Source: a virus
DNA length: 64,000 bases
IMG/VR virus record: IMGVR_UViG_3300042938_002732
Coordinates: 1-64,000 of that record
Direction: 5' to 3' (one strand)
Shown piece after piece: positions 47,271 through 56,384 of this stretch; the stretch's first letter is position 1, and every line of letters starts with the position of its first letter. The notes under the pieces were generated by a model. It was not told the origin of the DNA, ran no database searches, and saw nothing but the letters and a program-made list of their open reading frames with translations. The translations under genes were made by a program, and so were the position numbers.

Positions 47271-50200
47271 ATGGGCGTAATTACTTCAGGGCAAACGCTG
47301 ACGGGGAAAATCGGCGTGGCGTTTTCTCAAACGCCCGCTTACACGGGGATACTCGATTCTTGGGCCGCAACAGGGCTTCCTGCCGGGCTGGCAATCAATA
47401 CGACCAGCGGGTTGATTTCGGGAACGCCGACGACGAAGGGGGGCGCGACAGCTACGGTGTCGGGAACTGCGGCTCCAACTGCGACGAAAATTGCATCGGG
47501 ATACAGTCACCACCTTGCGCTGAAAAGTGACGGCACGGTTGTTGCATGGGGCGTCACCTCCGGGCTGGCGGGAGGTTTCCACGTTTCGGTCCCCGCCGGG
47601 CTTTCTGGAGTGGTAGCGATTGCGGCAGGAGGCAGTCACTCCCTTGCGCTGAAAAATGACGGCACGGTTGTCGGATGGGGTAACAACTCCAGCGGGCCAC
47701 AAACAATCCCCGCCGGGCTTTCCGGAGTGGTAGCGATTGCAGCTGGGCTTAGTCACTCTCTTGCGCTGAAAAGTGACGGCACGGTTGTTGGATGGGGTAA
47801 CAACGCCAACGGGCAAACAACAATCCCCGCTGGGCTTTCCGGAGTCACGGCTATTGCAGGGGGGGGTTACCACTCCCTTGCGCTGAAAAATGACGGCACG
47901 GTTGTTGGATGGGGTGGCAACGCCAACGGGCAAAGGACAATCCCCGCCGGGCTTTCCGGAGTCACGGCTATTGCAGGGGGCGATTCTCACTCCCTTGCGC
48001 TGAAAAATGACGGCACGGTTGTTGGATGGGGTGACAACGCCAACGGGCAAAGGACAATCCCCGCCGGGCTTTCCGGAGTCACGGCTATTGCAGGGGGCGA
48101 TTCTCACTCCCTTGCGCTGAAAAATGACGGCACGGTTGTTGGATGGGGTAACAACTACTATGGGCAAACATCTGATTTTTATGATTTTTCCAAAGGCGAT
48201 TGGGGCAGAGGAATCGTGCTTTCCGGCGTCACGGCTATTGCAGCGGGATTCACCAGCTCCATTGCGCTTAGAAATGACGGCACACTCGCGATTGGAGGGG
48301 CATTGTCCAGTGGATACCCTTACACTTTGCCGGATGGGACAGTTGAGGCGACGGCCATTTCATTTACGATCACCGATGGCGTGCCGATCATCGCGGCAGG
48401 GCAGACTGCATCCGGAACCGTAGGCGCGGCGTTTAGCAAGACCTTTTCGCTGACTGACACCACTAACCGCCCGGCGACTTCATGGAGTGCGACGGGGCTT
48501 CCCGCAGGGCTTTCCATCAACGCCTCCACAGGAGCCATCACGGGCACGCCGCAGGATAGTGGCAGCGCGACGATCTCGCTTTCGGCAACCGGGCCGGGGG
48601 GAACTGGCACGGCAACGGCAACGATCTCGATCGCGGTGGGGCCACCGATCATCGTTGCTGGGCAGAGCTTTACTGGTAAGGTGGGTGAGAGTTTTTCGAA
48701 TTCGATTGCCTTGGAGGATGCTTTGGATCGGCCTGCGACCTCCTGGGCGCGCACCAGCGGCACGCTGCCTGCGGGCCTGACCCAGAATACGAGCACGGGC
48801 GCGATCACGGGCACGCCGACGACCAAGGGCTCGTTTACGGCCTCCTTCACGGCGACGGGCGGCGGGGGCACAAGCGCGGCGACGAGCATCGCCTTCACGA
48901 TTACCGATGGCGTGCCGATCATCGCGGCAGGGCAGACTGCATCCGGAACCGTTGGCACGGCGTTTAGCAAGACCTTTTCGCTGACTGACACCACGAACCG
49001 CCCGGCGACTTCATGGGGCGCGACGGGGCTTCCCGCAGGGCTTTCCATCAACGCCTCCACAGGAGCCATCACGGGCACGCCGCAGGATAGTGGCAGTGCG
49101 ACGATCTCGCTCACGGCGACAGGGCCTGGCGGCTCGGATACGGAGACGGCGACAATTTCGATCGCGGCGGGGGCGCCGATTATTACGGATGGGCAGAGCT
49201 TTACGTGTAAGGTGGGCGTGGCGTTTTCCCAAGCTCCTGCGCTTAATGACGCGCTGGATCGGCCTGCGACTTCTTGGGGTGTGACGGGGCTGCCAGCAGG
49301 GCTGGCGCTCAATACGACGACAGGCGCGATCACAGGCACGCCGACAGCCAAAGGCTCGTTCACTGCTTCGTTTACGGCTGCAAATAGTAGCGGCACAAGC
49401 GCGGCGACGAACATTTCTTTCACGATCGCCGAAGGCGTTCCAATCATCACAGCGGGGCAGACTGCCTCGGGGGCGGTAGGCACGGCGTTTAGCAAGACCT
49501 TTTCGCTGACTGACAGCACGAACCGGCCCGTGACGAGCTGGAGTGCGACAGGGCTGCCAAGCTGGGCAACGCTGAATACTTCCACGGGAGCGATCACGGG
49601 CACGCCGCAGGATAGCGGGAGTGCGACGATCTCGCTCACGGCCACAGGTCCTGGGGGGTCGGATACGGAGACGGCGACAATTTCGATCGCGGCGGGGGCG
49701 CCGATTATTCAGACTTCCGTTTTCCCCGACCCGAACGGCTCGTCATTAACATGGACGGGGCAGTTGCTTCACGGCACGGTGGGTGTGGCGTTTAGCCAAA
49801 CTCCTGCTCTTGTTGATGCCTTGAATCGTCCTGCGACTTCTTGGTTAGTGACGAGTGGCTCGCTACCTGGAGGCCTAACGCTGAATGCCGCCACGGGGGA
49901 GATATCAGGCACTCCCACGCGGGGAGGATCACAATGGGGGAATAATGGTGGTTCGTTTATAGCCTACTTCACTGCTACGGGGCCGGGTGGAACCAGTGCG
50001 GTAGCGGCTATTCTTTTTCAATTCGGCCCTGGTGCGCCGATCATTATGGCGGGGCAGACTGCTTCCGGCAAAGTAGGCGTGGCTTTTAGCAAGACACTTT
50101 TGCTCACCGACAACAACAGCACGGACCGTCCGGTAACAGGCTTGGCGGCGACGGGGTTGCCTGCGGGGCTAGTGATCATTTTCACGGAAGCCAGGATGGG

Positions 50201-51407
50201 GCTTTCATCCACGGGGGCGATTACTGGGACGCCGCTGGACGGAGGGGAATATACGGCTTCGCTAACGGCGACAGGGCCGGGAGGGACGGATACGAAGACG
50301 GCGGTGATCTCGATCGCGGCGGGGGCGCCGATTATTACGGCTGGGCAGAGCTTTACGGGCAAGGTGGGTGTGGCGTTTTCCCAAACTCCTGCTCTTGAGG
50401 ATGCGCTGGATCGCCCTGCCACTTCTTGGAGCGCGACGGGGCTCCCCGCAGGGCTGGCGCTGAATACCAGCACAGGAGCGATTACCGGAGCGCCGACAGC
50501 CAAAGGATCGTTTACGGCTACCTTCACGGCCACGGGCGGCGGCGGCACAAGCGCGGCGACGAGCTTGAGTTTCACGATTGCGGATGGCGTTCCAATCATC
50601 ACGGCGGGGCAGACTGCATCCGGAACCGTTGGCACGGCGTTTACCAAGACATTTTCGCTCACCGACAGCGCGAACCGCCCTGTGACGAGCTGGAGTGCGA
50701 CAGGGCTGCCAGCAGGGCTGGCGCTCAATACGACCACAGGCGCGATCACGGGGGCGCCGCTGGACGGAGGGGAATATACGGCTTCGCTAACGGCGACAGG
50801 GCCGGGAGGGACGGATACGAAGACGGCGGTGATCTCGATCGTAAGGGACTTGAATCTGAGTGTATCGCTCTCGGCGACAGCAGTGGTGGGAACTTCGCTG
50901 GTGATCGACTACCGGGCGGCGTTGGCGGGGGTGACGGCGCTGGATGCGGGTGGGTCGTGGGAGTTATATCGGGATGTGGAGCCTATTTTCCTCGGCGAGT
51001 CGCGGTGGGGTGGTTCACCCGGGGTGCAGGAGCCGGGCTTTGTGACGATTGATTTGGTGAGGTTTGTGTGGGGAGAGTTTGATATTGTGCGGGGGTTCAC
51101 GGGGCGTGTGGGGGTGTTTTGCTTCACGACGCTGGATGGCAGGATCACGCCGGAGCCATTGGTGCAGGTGGGATTGCGATTTTTGGAGGGGCGGGGCGCG
51201 GAGCGGTTGCAATACAGGTCGGCGTTCACGGGGCCTGGAAGGCCGTTTGATTATGTATCTGTGCCTGAGGGCGGTAGCGTGATCGAGGATGAGATCGTGA
51301 TCACGGAGGGACGGGCCTACGGGGTCTATAATATATGGGCAACAGAGAACCTGCCGCCGGGGCAGGTGAAGGTGCATTTCTCAGTGCATCTCTATCGGGA
51401 TGCGTGA
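47271..51407 (+). CDS. Second RCC1/putative-Ig adhesin, expanded copy
   Basis: The 1378-residue product begins like gene 43576 (GVITSGQTLTGKIGVAF). Around residues 80-345 it has RCC1-like units of 39 residues, several almost identical at DNA level (117-bp period, about 47640-48170). About nine putative-Ig domains follow to near residue 1190 and then a unique C-terminal beta domain. It is probably a long receptor-binding or glycan-binding fibre that evolves by repeat recombination. Parts of the Ig DNA are shared with gene 43576. Confidence 0.8.
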   Translation: MGVITSGQTLTGKIGVAFSQTPAYTGILDSWAATGLPAGLAINTTSGLISGTPTTKGGATATVSGTAAPTATKIASGYSHHLALKSDGTVVAWGVTSGLAGGFHVSVPAGLSGVVAIAAGGSHSLALKNDGTVVGWGNNSSGPQTIPAGLSGVVAIAAGLSHSLALKSDGTVVGWGNNANGQTTIPAGLSGVTAIAGGGYHSLALKNDGTVVGWGGNANGQRTIPAGLSGVTAIAGGDSHSLALKNDGTVVGWGDNANGQRTIPAGLSGVTAIAGGDSHSLALKNDGTVVGWGNNYYGQTSDFYDFSKGDWGRGIVLSGVTAIAAGFTSSIALRNDGTLAIGGALSSGYPYTLPDGTVEATAISFTITDGVPIIAAGQTASGTVGAAFSKTFSLTDTTNRPATSWSATGLPAGLSINASTGAITGTPQDSGSATISLSATGPGGTGTATATISIAVGPPIIVAGQSFTGKVGESFSNSIALEDALDRPATSWARTSGTLPAGLTQNTSTGAITGTPTTKGSFTASFTATGGGGTSAATSIAFTITDGVPIIAAGQTASGTVGTAFSKTFSLTDTTNRPATSWGATGLPAGLSINASTGAITGTPQDSGSATISLTATGPGGSDTETATISIAAGAPIITDGQSFTCKVGVAFSQAPALNDALDRPATSWGVTGLPAGLALNTTTGAITGTPTAKGSFTASFTAANSSGTSAATNISFTIAEGVPIITAGQTASGAVGTAFSKTFSLTDSTNRPVTSWSATGLPSWATLNTSTGAITGTPQDSGSATISLTATGPGGSDTETATISIAAGAPIIQTSVFPDPNGSSLTWTGQLLHGTVGVAFSQTPALVDALNRPATSWLVTSGSLPGGLTLNAATGEISGTPTRGGSQWGNNGGSFIAYFTATGPGGTSAVAAILFQFGPGAPIIMAGQTASGKVGVAFSKTLLLTDNNSTDRPVTGLAATGLPAGLVIIFTEARMGLSSTGAITGTPLDGGEYTASLTATGPGGTDTKTAVISIAAGAPIITAGQSFTGKVGVAFSQTPALEDALDRPATSWSATGLPAGLALNTSTGAITGAPTAKGSFTATFTATGGGGTSAATSLSFTIADGVPIITAGQTASGTVGTAFTKTFSLTDSANRPVTSWSATGLPAGLALNTTTGAITGAPLDGGEYTASLTATGPGGTDTKTAVISIVRDLNLSVSLSATAVVGTSLVIDYRAALAGVTALDAGGSWELYRDVEPIFLGESRWGGSPGVQEPGFVTIDLVRFVWGEFDIVRGFTGRVGVFCFTTLDGRITPEPLVQVGLRFLEGRGAERLQYRSAFTGPGRPFDYVSVPEGGSVIEDEIVITEGRAYGVYNIWATENLPPGQVKVHFSVHLYRDA
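47640..48170 (+). repeat. 117-bp tandem repeats encoding RCC1 units
   Basis: The block with CTTTCCGGAGTCACGGCTAT recurs with a period of 117 bp (for example 47941 and 48058 are equivalent positions). Copies differ mainly in GGNNACNCCAACGGGCAAA. Unequal recombination could change the unit number. Confidence 0.85.
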
Positions 51408-51410
51408 GCT

Positions 51411-52754
51411 ATGAGCTGGATTCGCGTGAAGGAGGTGGGGTCGGTGCCTGGCGGGGGAAGTAGATTGGTGCGCTATGAATCGGGCGAGGCGGGAGGGCTG
51501 GATGCTCGTGGGGTATGGGTAGAACAGATCTTGGAGGAGAGGCCAGAAAAGATATATCTTACTGATGAAGTGACTCTTGAGCAAGGCGATTGGGCGAGCC
51601 AGGAGATGGAGGCTCGGGAAAAGAGGGATTTCTGCCCTGAGGTGGCTCAGGAGGTGGCGGATGCGGTGTATCATGAGGGGCTGAGCAGGCCGGTGCGGCG
51701 GGTGGCGTGGGACTTGTGCGATGATCGCCCTGATCTCTGCGGGGTGCTGCCTGCTGGGTGGGGGCCAGGATCTGAGGGCGTGCCGACTCCGACGATTTTC
51801 TTGCAGTCGAATCCTGTGATGGCTGAAAATTGCCTGCCGCTAAATAGGCTGGTGCGGGGTGTGGGGCCTGCGGCTTGGATTGCGCACTTAAAGAATCAAG
51901 GGTCTGTGGTGGCGAATTTTGCTCAAGGTAATGAGGTATTGATGTTCGTGGAATTTGATGGGGCGGGGTCGCTTGCGGGGGTTTTGCTGACGGGCTTGTG
52001 GAGTCCTGCTGATATCGCGACGGGGCTATGGCTGGATGCAGCGGATGAGGCAACGGTGACGCTGACGCTTGATGGTCTTGTATCGCAGTGGGTAGATAGG
52101 AGTGGGAATGGCGTTGTCGTGGATCAGACAAGCAATCTCTTGCGCCCGACTTACGATGGGCAAATTGGCGGGGTCAAGGCGCTAAACTTCCTTGGTAGCA
52201 ATGAATTCTTGGAAGCGCGGAGTTATGTCAAGTCGCCCGGGTTTTACATTATCCTGGTCGCAAAGCATGACCTGAGCCTCCCTGACGCGCCGGTTTTTTC
52301 GTATTTTGATTCAAATAATTCCAATGAGCGTGTAAATCTGAGGTCGCGATCTGGGCGAAGTAGCATGCAGGTGATATCGAGGGGCGTGAATGAGGGGGAT
52401 GGTGATACTGAGGGTTTCTTTCTCTACGATCTCCCAGGGATGGGTCAAGGTTTTGTGCTCTCGATGTCAGATACGGGAGGGGCAGGGTCATTTATCAATT
52501 ATAATGCAAATCAAAAGGTGGCGAGCGGGAGTTTAGGAAGCGAAAGATTGCTGGGGCTGCGAATCGCCAATTCAGTAGGGGCGGCTGGGTCGCTTGGCGG
52601 TGCGCTTGGCGAGTTTATTTTGCTGGACCAAGTGCCGGATGCGGACACGCAACGAAGGTTGGAAGGTTACTTGGCTCACAAGTGGGGGATAGCGGGGCAG
52701 ATTCCAGAGGACCATCCTTACAAAGTAAATCCTCCGACTCCAAGGGCTGGTTGA
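51411..52754 (+). CDS. LamG-like tail fibre protein
   Basis: The 447-residue product has an N-terminal tail-binding region of about 200 residues and then a concanavalin/LamG-like beta-sandwich. It contains LWLDAADEATVTL, VSQWVDRSGNGV, LNFLGSNEFLEA and the terminal EGYLAHKWGIAGQIP...HPYK signature. Such domains bind surface carbohydrate. It follows the second adhesin directly. Confidence 0.75.
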   Translation: MSWIRVKEVGSVPGGGSRLVRYESGEAGGLDARGVWVEQILEERPEKIYLTDEVTLEQGDWASQEMEAREKRDFCPEVAQEVADAVYHEGLSRPVRRVAWDLCDDRPDLCGVLPAGWGPGSEGVPTPTIFLQSNPVMAENCLPLNRLVRGVGPAAWIAHLKNQGSVVANFAQGNEVLMFVEFDGAGSLAGVLLTGLWSPADIATGLWLDAADEATVTLTLDGLVSQWVDRSGNGVVVDQTSNLLRPTYDGQIGGVKALNFLGSNEFLEARSYVKSPGFYIILVAKHDLSLPDAPVFSYFDSNNSNERVNLRSRSGRSSMQVISRGVNEGDGDTEGFFLYDLPGMGQGFVLSMSDTGGAGSFINYNANQKVASGSLGSERLLGLRIANSVGAAGSLGGALGEFILLDQVPDADTQRRLEGYLAHKWGIAGQIPEDHPYKVNPPTPRAG

Positions 52755-52755
52755 C
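52750..52755 (+). promoter_or_regulatory. GTTGAC start-associated box (gene 52773)
   Basis: The box ends 17 nt before ATG 52773. Confidence 0.6.
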
Positions 52756-52772
52756 GCCTGGCACTTCTGCAA

Positions 52773-53237
52773 ATGCGCATCTCGATAAATTTAGATACTC
52801 TTGCGGTGGGTGACTCTACGGGGAGCGCCCTGCAAACGCTCTCGACGAGGCGGAGCGATGCCTTCCCTATCCGGTTGGGATTTCTGCAAGGGGGCGTGGG
52901 CAAGGAATTACCGAGCGGCGCGGTCGGGAGGTTGGCTATAAAGAACACCCGTGACTACTCGGGCGTATTGGTGGCGGGAAGTCCGGCTTGGCGCAAGGTC
53001 GGGTATGGGTCTTCGGCATACTATGTTTTCATCTTGAATCTTGCCACGCAGCAGATGGATGAGGCTTTTTTCACCCTTAGCGGAGAGCTCGCCCAAGTGA
53101 GTTTTACGATGGAAATCGAGTGGGCCTATCGTGGCGTGCGTCAAACAAGTCGCCCTGTGGCGTTTGTGGTGGATAACGACTATACCCGCTCCGGCGATGT
53201 GCCTCCCACGCCCATAGCTGGGGCGTCGGGGAGTTGA
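52773..53237 (+). CDS. Small beta-rich tail protein, paralogue A
   Basis: The 154-residue product begins MRISINLDTLAVGDS and has IRLGFLQGGVGKELPSGA, then FVVDNDYTRSGDVPPTP. The next gene shows the same frame of motifs (MRIAIDLDS, ISLGRYVDLPSGA, VVSNDYIRENDGVP). Both are probably small fibre-adaptor proteins. The C-terminus ends soon after the shared region. Confidence 0.65.
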   Translation: MRISINLDTLAVGDSTGSALQTLSTRRSDAFPIRLGFLQGGVGKELPSGAVGRLAIKNTRDYSGVLVAGSPAWRKVGYGSSAYYVFILNLATQQMDEAFFTLSGELAQVSFTMEIEWAYRGVRQTSRPVAFVVDNDYTRSGDVPPTPIAGASGS

Positions 53238-53238
53238 C
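53233..53238 (+). promoter_or_regulatory. GTTGAC start-associated box (gene 53254)
   Basis: The box ends 15 nt before ATG 53254 and includes the stop of the preceding gene. Confidence 0.55.
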
Positions 53239-53253
53239 GTTTGCTGAATCTGT

Positions 53254-53847
53254 ATGCGGATAGCTATTGATCTCGACAGCAGGAGGGTTTTGACGTGGAC
53301 GGGCGTCGCTGTCGAGGTGTTGGCTATGACTTGTCGGGATAAGTTCCCTGTGGATGTGAAGTTTATCAGCTTGGGGAGGTATGTAGATCTTCCGTCGGGG
53401 GCTCTGGGGGCGCTCTCTCTGAAGGTGCCTGGTTCTTGGTCGGGCGTGGTTAGGGCTACGGGAGGTCAGTGGACGAAGACGGGTGTAGGCAAGGACGCGG
53501 TGTATGGATTTTTCCTGCGGCTCGACACGGTTGAGCTTCTGGAGTTGTTTGCCGGTGAACCGAGTAGCGTGGATTTGGCGATGGAATTGGAGTGGTCGTA
53601 TGGAGCTCCTTCCGTGCGCAGCACCTCTGTTCCGGTGCCTGTGGTGGTGTCCAATGATTATATCCGTGAAAACGATGGCGTGCCGGTCGAGGCGATCGAT
53701 CGCAAGGCGACTCAGGCTGAGGCCGAAGAGGGCCTTGTGAACGACAAGTGGATGACTCCGCTGCGTGTGGCGCAGGCGGCTGCGAAAATTTTAGGGGGCT
53801 CCGATGGTTCCGGCGGGATCGCTGTGATCGATGCGGGAGTCTACTAA
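53254..53847 (+). CDS. Small beta-rich tail protein, paralogue B with fibre tail motif
   Basis: The 197-residue product aligns with paralogue A and then adds a C-terminal extension with RKATQAEAEEGLVNDKWMTPL, a motif common at fibre trimerisation or attachment ends, and DAGVY as the last residues. Genes 53254 and 53892 share this terminal GGVY/AGVY end. It probably connects a fibre to the tail. Confidence 0.65.
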   Translation: MRIAIDLDSRRVLTWTGVAVEVLAMTCRDKFPVDVKFISLGRYVDLPSGALGALSLKVPGSWSGVVRATGGQWTKTGVGKDAVYGFFLRLDTVELLELFAGEPSSVDLAMELEWSYGAPSVRSTSVPVPVVVSNDYIRENDGVPVEAIDRKATQAEAEEGLVNDKWMTPLRVAQAAAKILGGSDGSGGIAVIDAGVY

Positions 53848-53890
53848 CAACAAACAACAAACAACAAACAAAAAACAAATAAATAAATAT
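53848..53890 (+). repeat. G-free AACAAAC repeat leader
   Basis: Three units of AACAAAC are followed by AAAAAACAAATAAATAAATAT, 43 bases without a G, directly before ATG 53892. It is an unstructured leader and could act as a translation enhancer; copy-number changes by slippage are possible. Confidence 0.7.
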
Positions 53891-53891
53891 C

Positions 53892-54998
53892 ATGGCGAAC
53901 CCAATCATCAAAATCTTGCGCGGCGTTACCCCTCCTCCGACTCTGGAGGCAGGACGCATCGCGATTGACCAAGCGGCTAAAAATCTTTACGTCGGCATAG
54001 ACGACGGGGACGGCGGAACGATTAACGAAATCGTCGGCGGCTCAGGCACATTCGCGACCAAGGCGTTCGTTGCGGATGCGATCACCACAGCCACAGGCGA
54101 TCTCGGCACGATGTCCACGCAGAATGCCGATGCGGTTGAGATTACTGGCGGCACGATTGACGGGACAGCTATCGGCGCGACTACCCCTTCGACGGGTGCA
54201 TTTACTAGTGTTGCGACACCCGAACTTACATCACCTACTGGTTTCATAGAGGCTGGGTTAGTCATAATCCAAAATACATCCCTAACTAATGCGGTTCTGG
54301 AGGGTTCGGTAATTCGGAATGGGTCAGAAATAGATGATTCACCTATCGGCAGATTTACCCCTTCGACTGGTAAGTTTACCACGCTCAAGGCATCATCTGC
54401 CCCCGTTGACCCGACTGATGTTGTTCGCAAAACCGAACTCGATTCTGCCGTTTCCGCTCTCGGTTCGGTATTCCACTTCGTAGGTGATGTTAGCTCCGCA
54501 TCCACTCCCCTTGACCTAAGCACTCTGAGCGATCAAACTACTGGTTCTTACTACAAAGTTGATGTTGCTGGAACCTACACGGCAGGAGAGAATAGCTTCG
54601 CGGCCAAGGCGGGCGATGCGTTTGTAAAAACCTCAACAGGCTGGCAAAAGCTCGACAATGTGGACGTCGAAGTCCTCGGCACCGCAAACGAAATCTCCGT
54701 AACTGGCGGCGAGAATGCTGGCTACACAGTTGCCCTCGATTCTGTTTTCTCAGGACGGGTTACGACTGCGGAAGGTGACATCGATGACCTCGAAACCAAG
54801 ACGCAGAACATTACCGCCGACGCTAACATGACCACGGTCGCTGGTGCCATGCGGAGCGGAAACGGAAGCAGTGTCGTTGATTTCGGCAACGGGGAGTTGA
54901 TATTTGGCGCGGCAAATTTCGGATCGGCTTTTGTCAGCGGCGACCTTTCGGTAACAGGAGACATCACTGACGCCATCATCGACGGTGGAGTTTACTAA
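53892..54998 (+). CDS. Tail fibre protein
   Basis: The 368-residue product starts MANPIIKILRGVTPPPTLEAG, continues with DQAAKNLYVGIDDG (a common fibre N-terminal pattern) and has GGTIDGTAIGATTPSTGAF, repeated in variant form as NGSEIDDSPIGRFTPSTGKF. A coiled segment (RVTTAEGDIDDLETKTQ) precedes the end GGVY. Trimeric fibre shaft is likely. Confidence 0.75.
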   Translation: MANPIIKILRGVTPPPTLEAGRIAIDQAAKNLYVGIDDGDGGTINEIVGGSGTFATKAFVADAITTATGDLGTMSTQNADAVEITGGTIDGTAIGATTPSTGAFTSVATPELTSPTGFIEAGLVIIQNTSLTNAVLEGSVIRNGSEIDDSPIGRFTPSTGKFTTLKASSAPVDPTDVVRKTELDSAVSALGSVFHFVGDVSSASTPLDLSTLSDQTTGSYYKVDVAGTYTAGENSFAAKAGDAFVKTSTGWQKLDNVDVEVLGTANEISVTGGENAGYTVALDSVFSGRVTTAEGDIDDLETKTQNITADANMTTVAGAMRSGNGSSVVDFGNGELIFGAANFGSAFVSGDLSVTGDITDAIIDGGVY

Positions 54999-55017
54999 AA
55001 ATCCCTAACCCAAAAGA

Positions 55018-55044
55018 CCCTCGCGGGTTCCAATCCCGCGAGGG
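55018..55044 (+). other. Perfect hairpin with T-arm-like loop
   Basis: CCCTCGCGGG (55018-55027) pairs with CCCGCGAGGG (55035-55044) around TTCCAAT. No T-tract follows. It resembles a tRNA T-arm, but no other tRNA parts are next to it; a terminator or RNA-stability hairpin is possible. Confidence 0.5.
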
Positions 55045-55058
55045 CAACCCATTCTATA

Positions 55059-56384
55059 ATGGCTTCTCCAAAAATAATTCCGAAGAAGAGCACTATTGCT
55101 GACAAGGTTCCTCTCCCAGAGCAACTTGAGGGGGGAGAGGTATCCGTAAACTGGGCCGATCAGGTCTGGCACGGCAAACACCCGTCCTCGAATGCCGTAG
55201 TGCCGATTGGTGCGCCTGCCTTGCACAGCCACGACGAGTTGTATTCGCTCGATAAGTCCCAGCACATTGAGTTGCAAAATAATGGCGATTTAACTTTACC
55301 CAACGGCGGCACGATTTCGGATTCTGCCGCCGATGAAGGATCGCTCACCCTCACCCCTCCAAACGCCACTGCGGGTCAAGGGCTTGTCATTCGACCAACT
55401 GTGGGCGTCGCGCTCACAAACGATATTGGGTTTTCTGCTGGAGCAACCATAACAGTCACTCTTACTGACGCTGGTTCCCATATCTCCGACGATTGGACAG
55501 CTAATGGCGGCAAGGATGCTAACTGGGCTTACACCATCACCGGAATCACCTCTGGCAATCTCGGCTCCGCTCTGACTGGAATTTTTGCCGCTGGCGATTG
55601 GTTTATTTCTGGTGGGAATTACGTAAATCAAAAAGTATTTACCATCCCAGCAGGCAGCACGGGAACAGGATTCAGTATACGATTAGACGATCCGATCACA
55701 TCCGCTTACTCAGGGTATCCAACCCCACCTAATTTGGAGCTTACTGTTGGGGCAACCTCAATGCTCCCTGAAACGGGACATCTTCACTTAGTTACAGCAG
55801 ACCCCGGCAATGTTGATCTCTACTTGGGGGATGATTACCAATTTGTAAAAATCGAGCGGAACTCAGGCGGGATTGTTATTGGGAATAATAATAACACGAA
55901 CCAATGGAGTTTTAAGACGGACGGGACTCTTGAGTTGCCTTCCGGGGGAGATATAACGCTCGGCGGAACTTCGGTTTTGGGTGGTGGCACACAAGCAAAT
56001 TGGGCTTCCACATCTGGGCCTTCTGAAATTCTCAACAAGCCCACCCTCGGCACGGCGGCGGGGACCAATTCAACTGATTACGCAACTGCCGCTCACACGC
56101 ACCCGCTTTCTGAGATCACTCAGTCTAATGCTATCAATGGCCAAGTAGCCACATGGGACGGGGCTGCATGGGTTCCATCAACCCCGGCGGCGGCGGGGGT
56201 ATCTTCTGTGGCTGGTCGCACGGGTGCTGTCACTCTCGCTGTGGCCGATGTCGCGAACGCAGTCGGGTCGCTTACAACGGGGATCGCTAACACAACGCCG
56301 ATCACAAACATGATGCAGATCACGCAAGCGGGCTACAGCGCACTAACTCCTGAGACTAACACCCTCTACATAATCGTTGGATGA
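55059..56384 (+). CDS. Tail fibre protein with HTH-like hinge and receptor-type end
   Basis: The 441-residue product contains KVPLPEQLEGGEVSVNWAD, NGDLTLPNGGTISDSAAD and, later, the fibre segment TDYATAAHTHPLSEITQ followed by VSSVAGRTGAVTLAVADV. These are standard pieces of long or side tail fibres. AT content rises slightly relative to genes upstream. The stop overlaps the next gene by 4 bases. Confidence 0.75.
   Translation: MASPKIIPKKSTIADKVPLPEQLEGGEVSVNWADQVWHGKHPSSNAVVPIGAPALHSHDELYSLDKSQHIELQNNGDLTLPNGGTISDSAADEGSLTLTPPNATAGQGLVIRPTVGVALTNDIGFSAGATITVTLTDAGSHISDDWTANGGKDANWAYTITGITSGNLGSALTGIFAAGDWFISGGNYVNQKVFTIPAGSTGTGFSIRLDDPITSAYSGYPTPPNLELTVGATSMLPETGHLHLVTADPGNVDLYLGDDYQFVKIERNSGGIVIGNNNNTNQWSFKTDGTLELPSGGDITLGGTSVLGGGTQANWASTSGPSEILNKPTLGTAAGTNSTDYATAAHTHPLSEITQSNAINGQVATWDGAAWVPSTPAAAGVSSVAGRTGAVTLAVADVANAVGSLTTGIANTTPITNMMQITQAGYSALTPETNTLYIIVG

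Noticed and set aside
48320-49645. Long minus-strand ORFs opposite the adhesins
   Set aside because: They mirror the repeat code of the He_PIG units (low-complexity Val/Pro/Ala), without a start signal.
43576-51407. CRISPR-like array in the repeats
   Set aside because: The repeats are coding, of 117 bp or longer, with no short repeat-spacer alternation.
55018-55060. A second tRNA gene
   Set aside because: Only a T-arm-like hairpin is present; no anticodon or acceptor arms can be formed.
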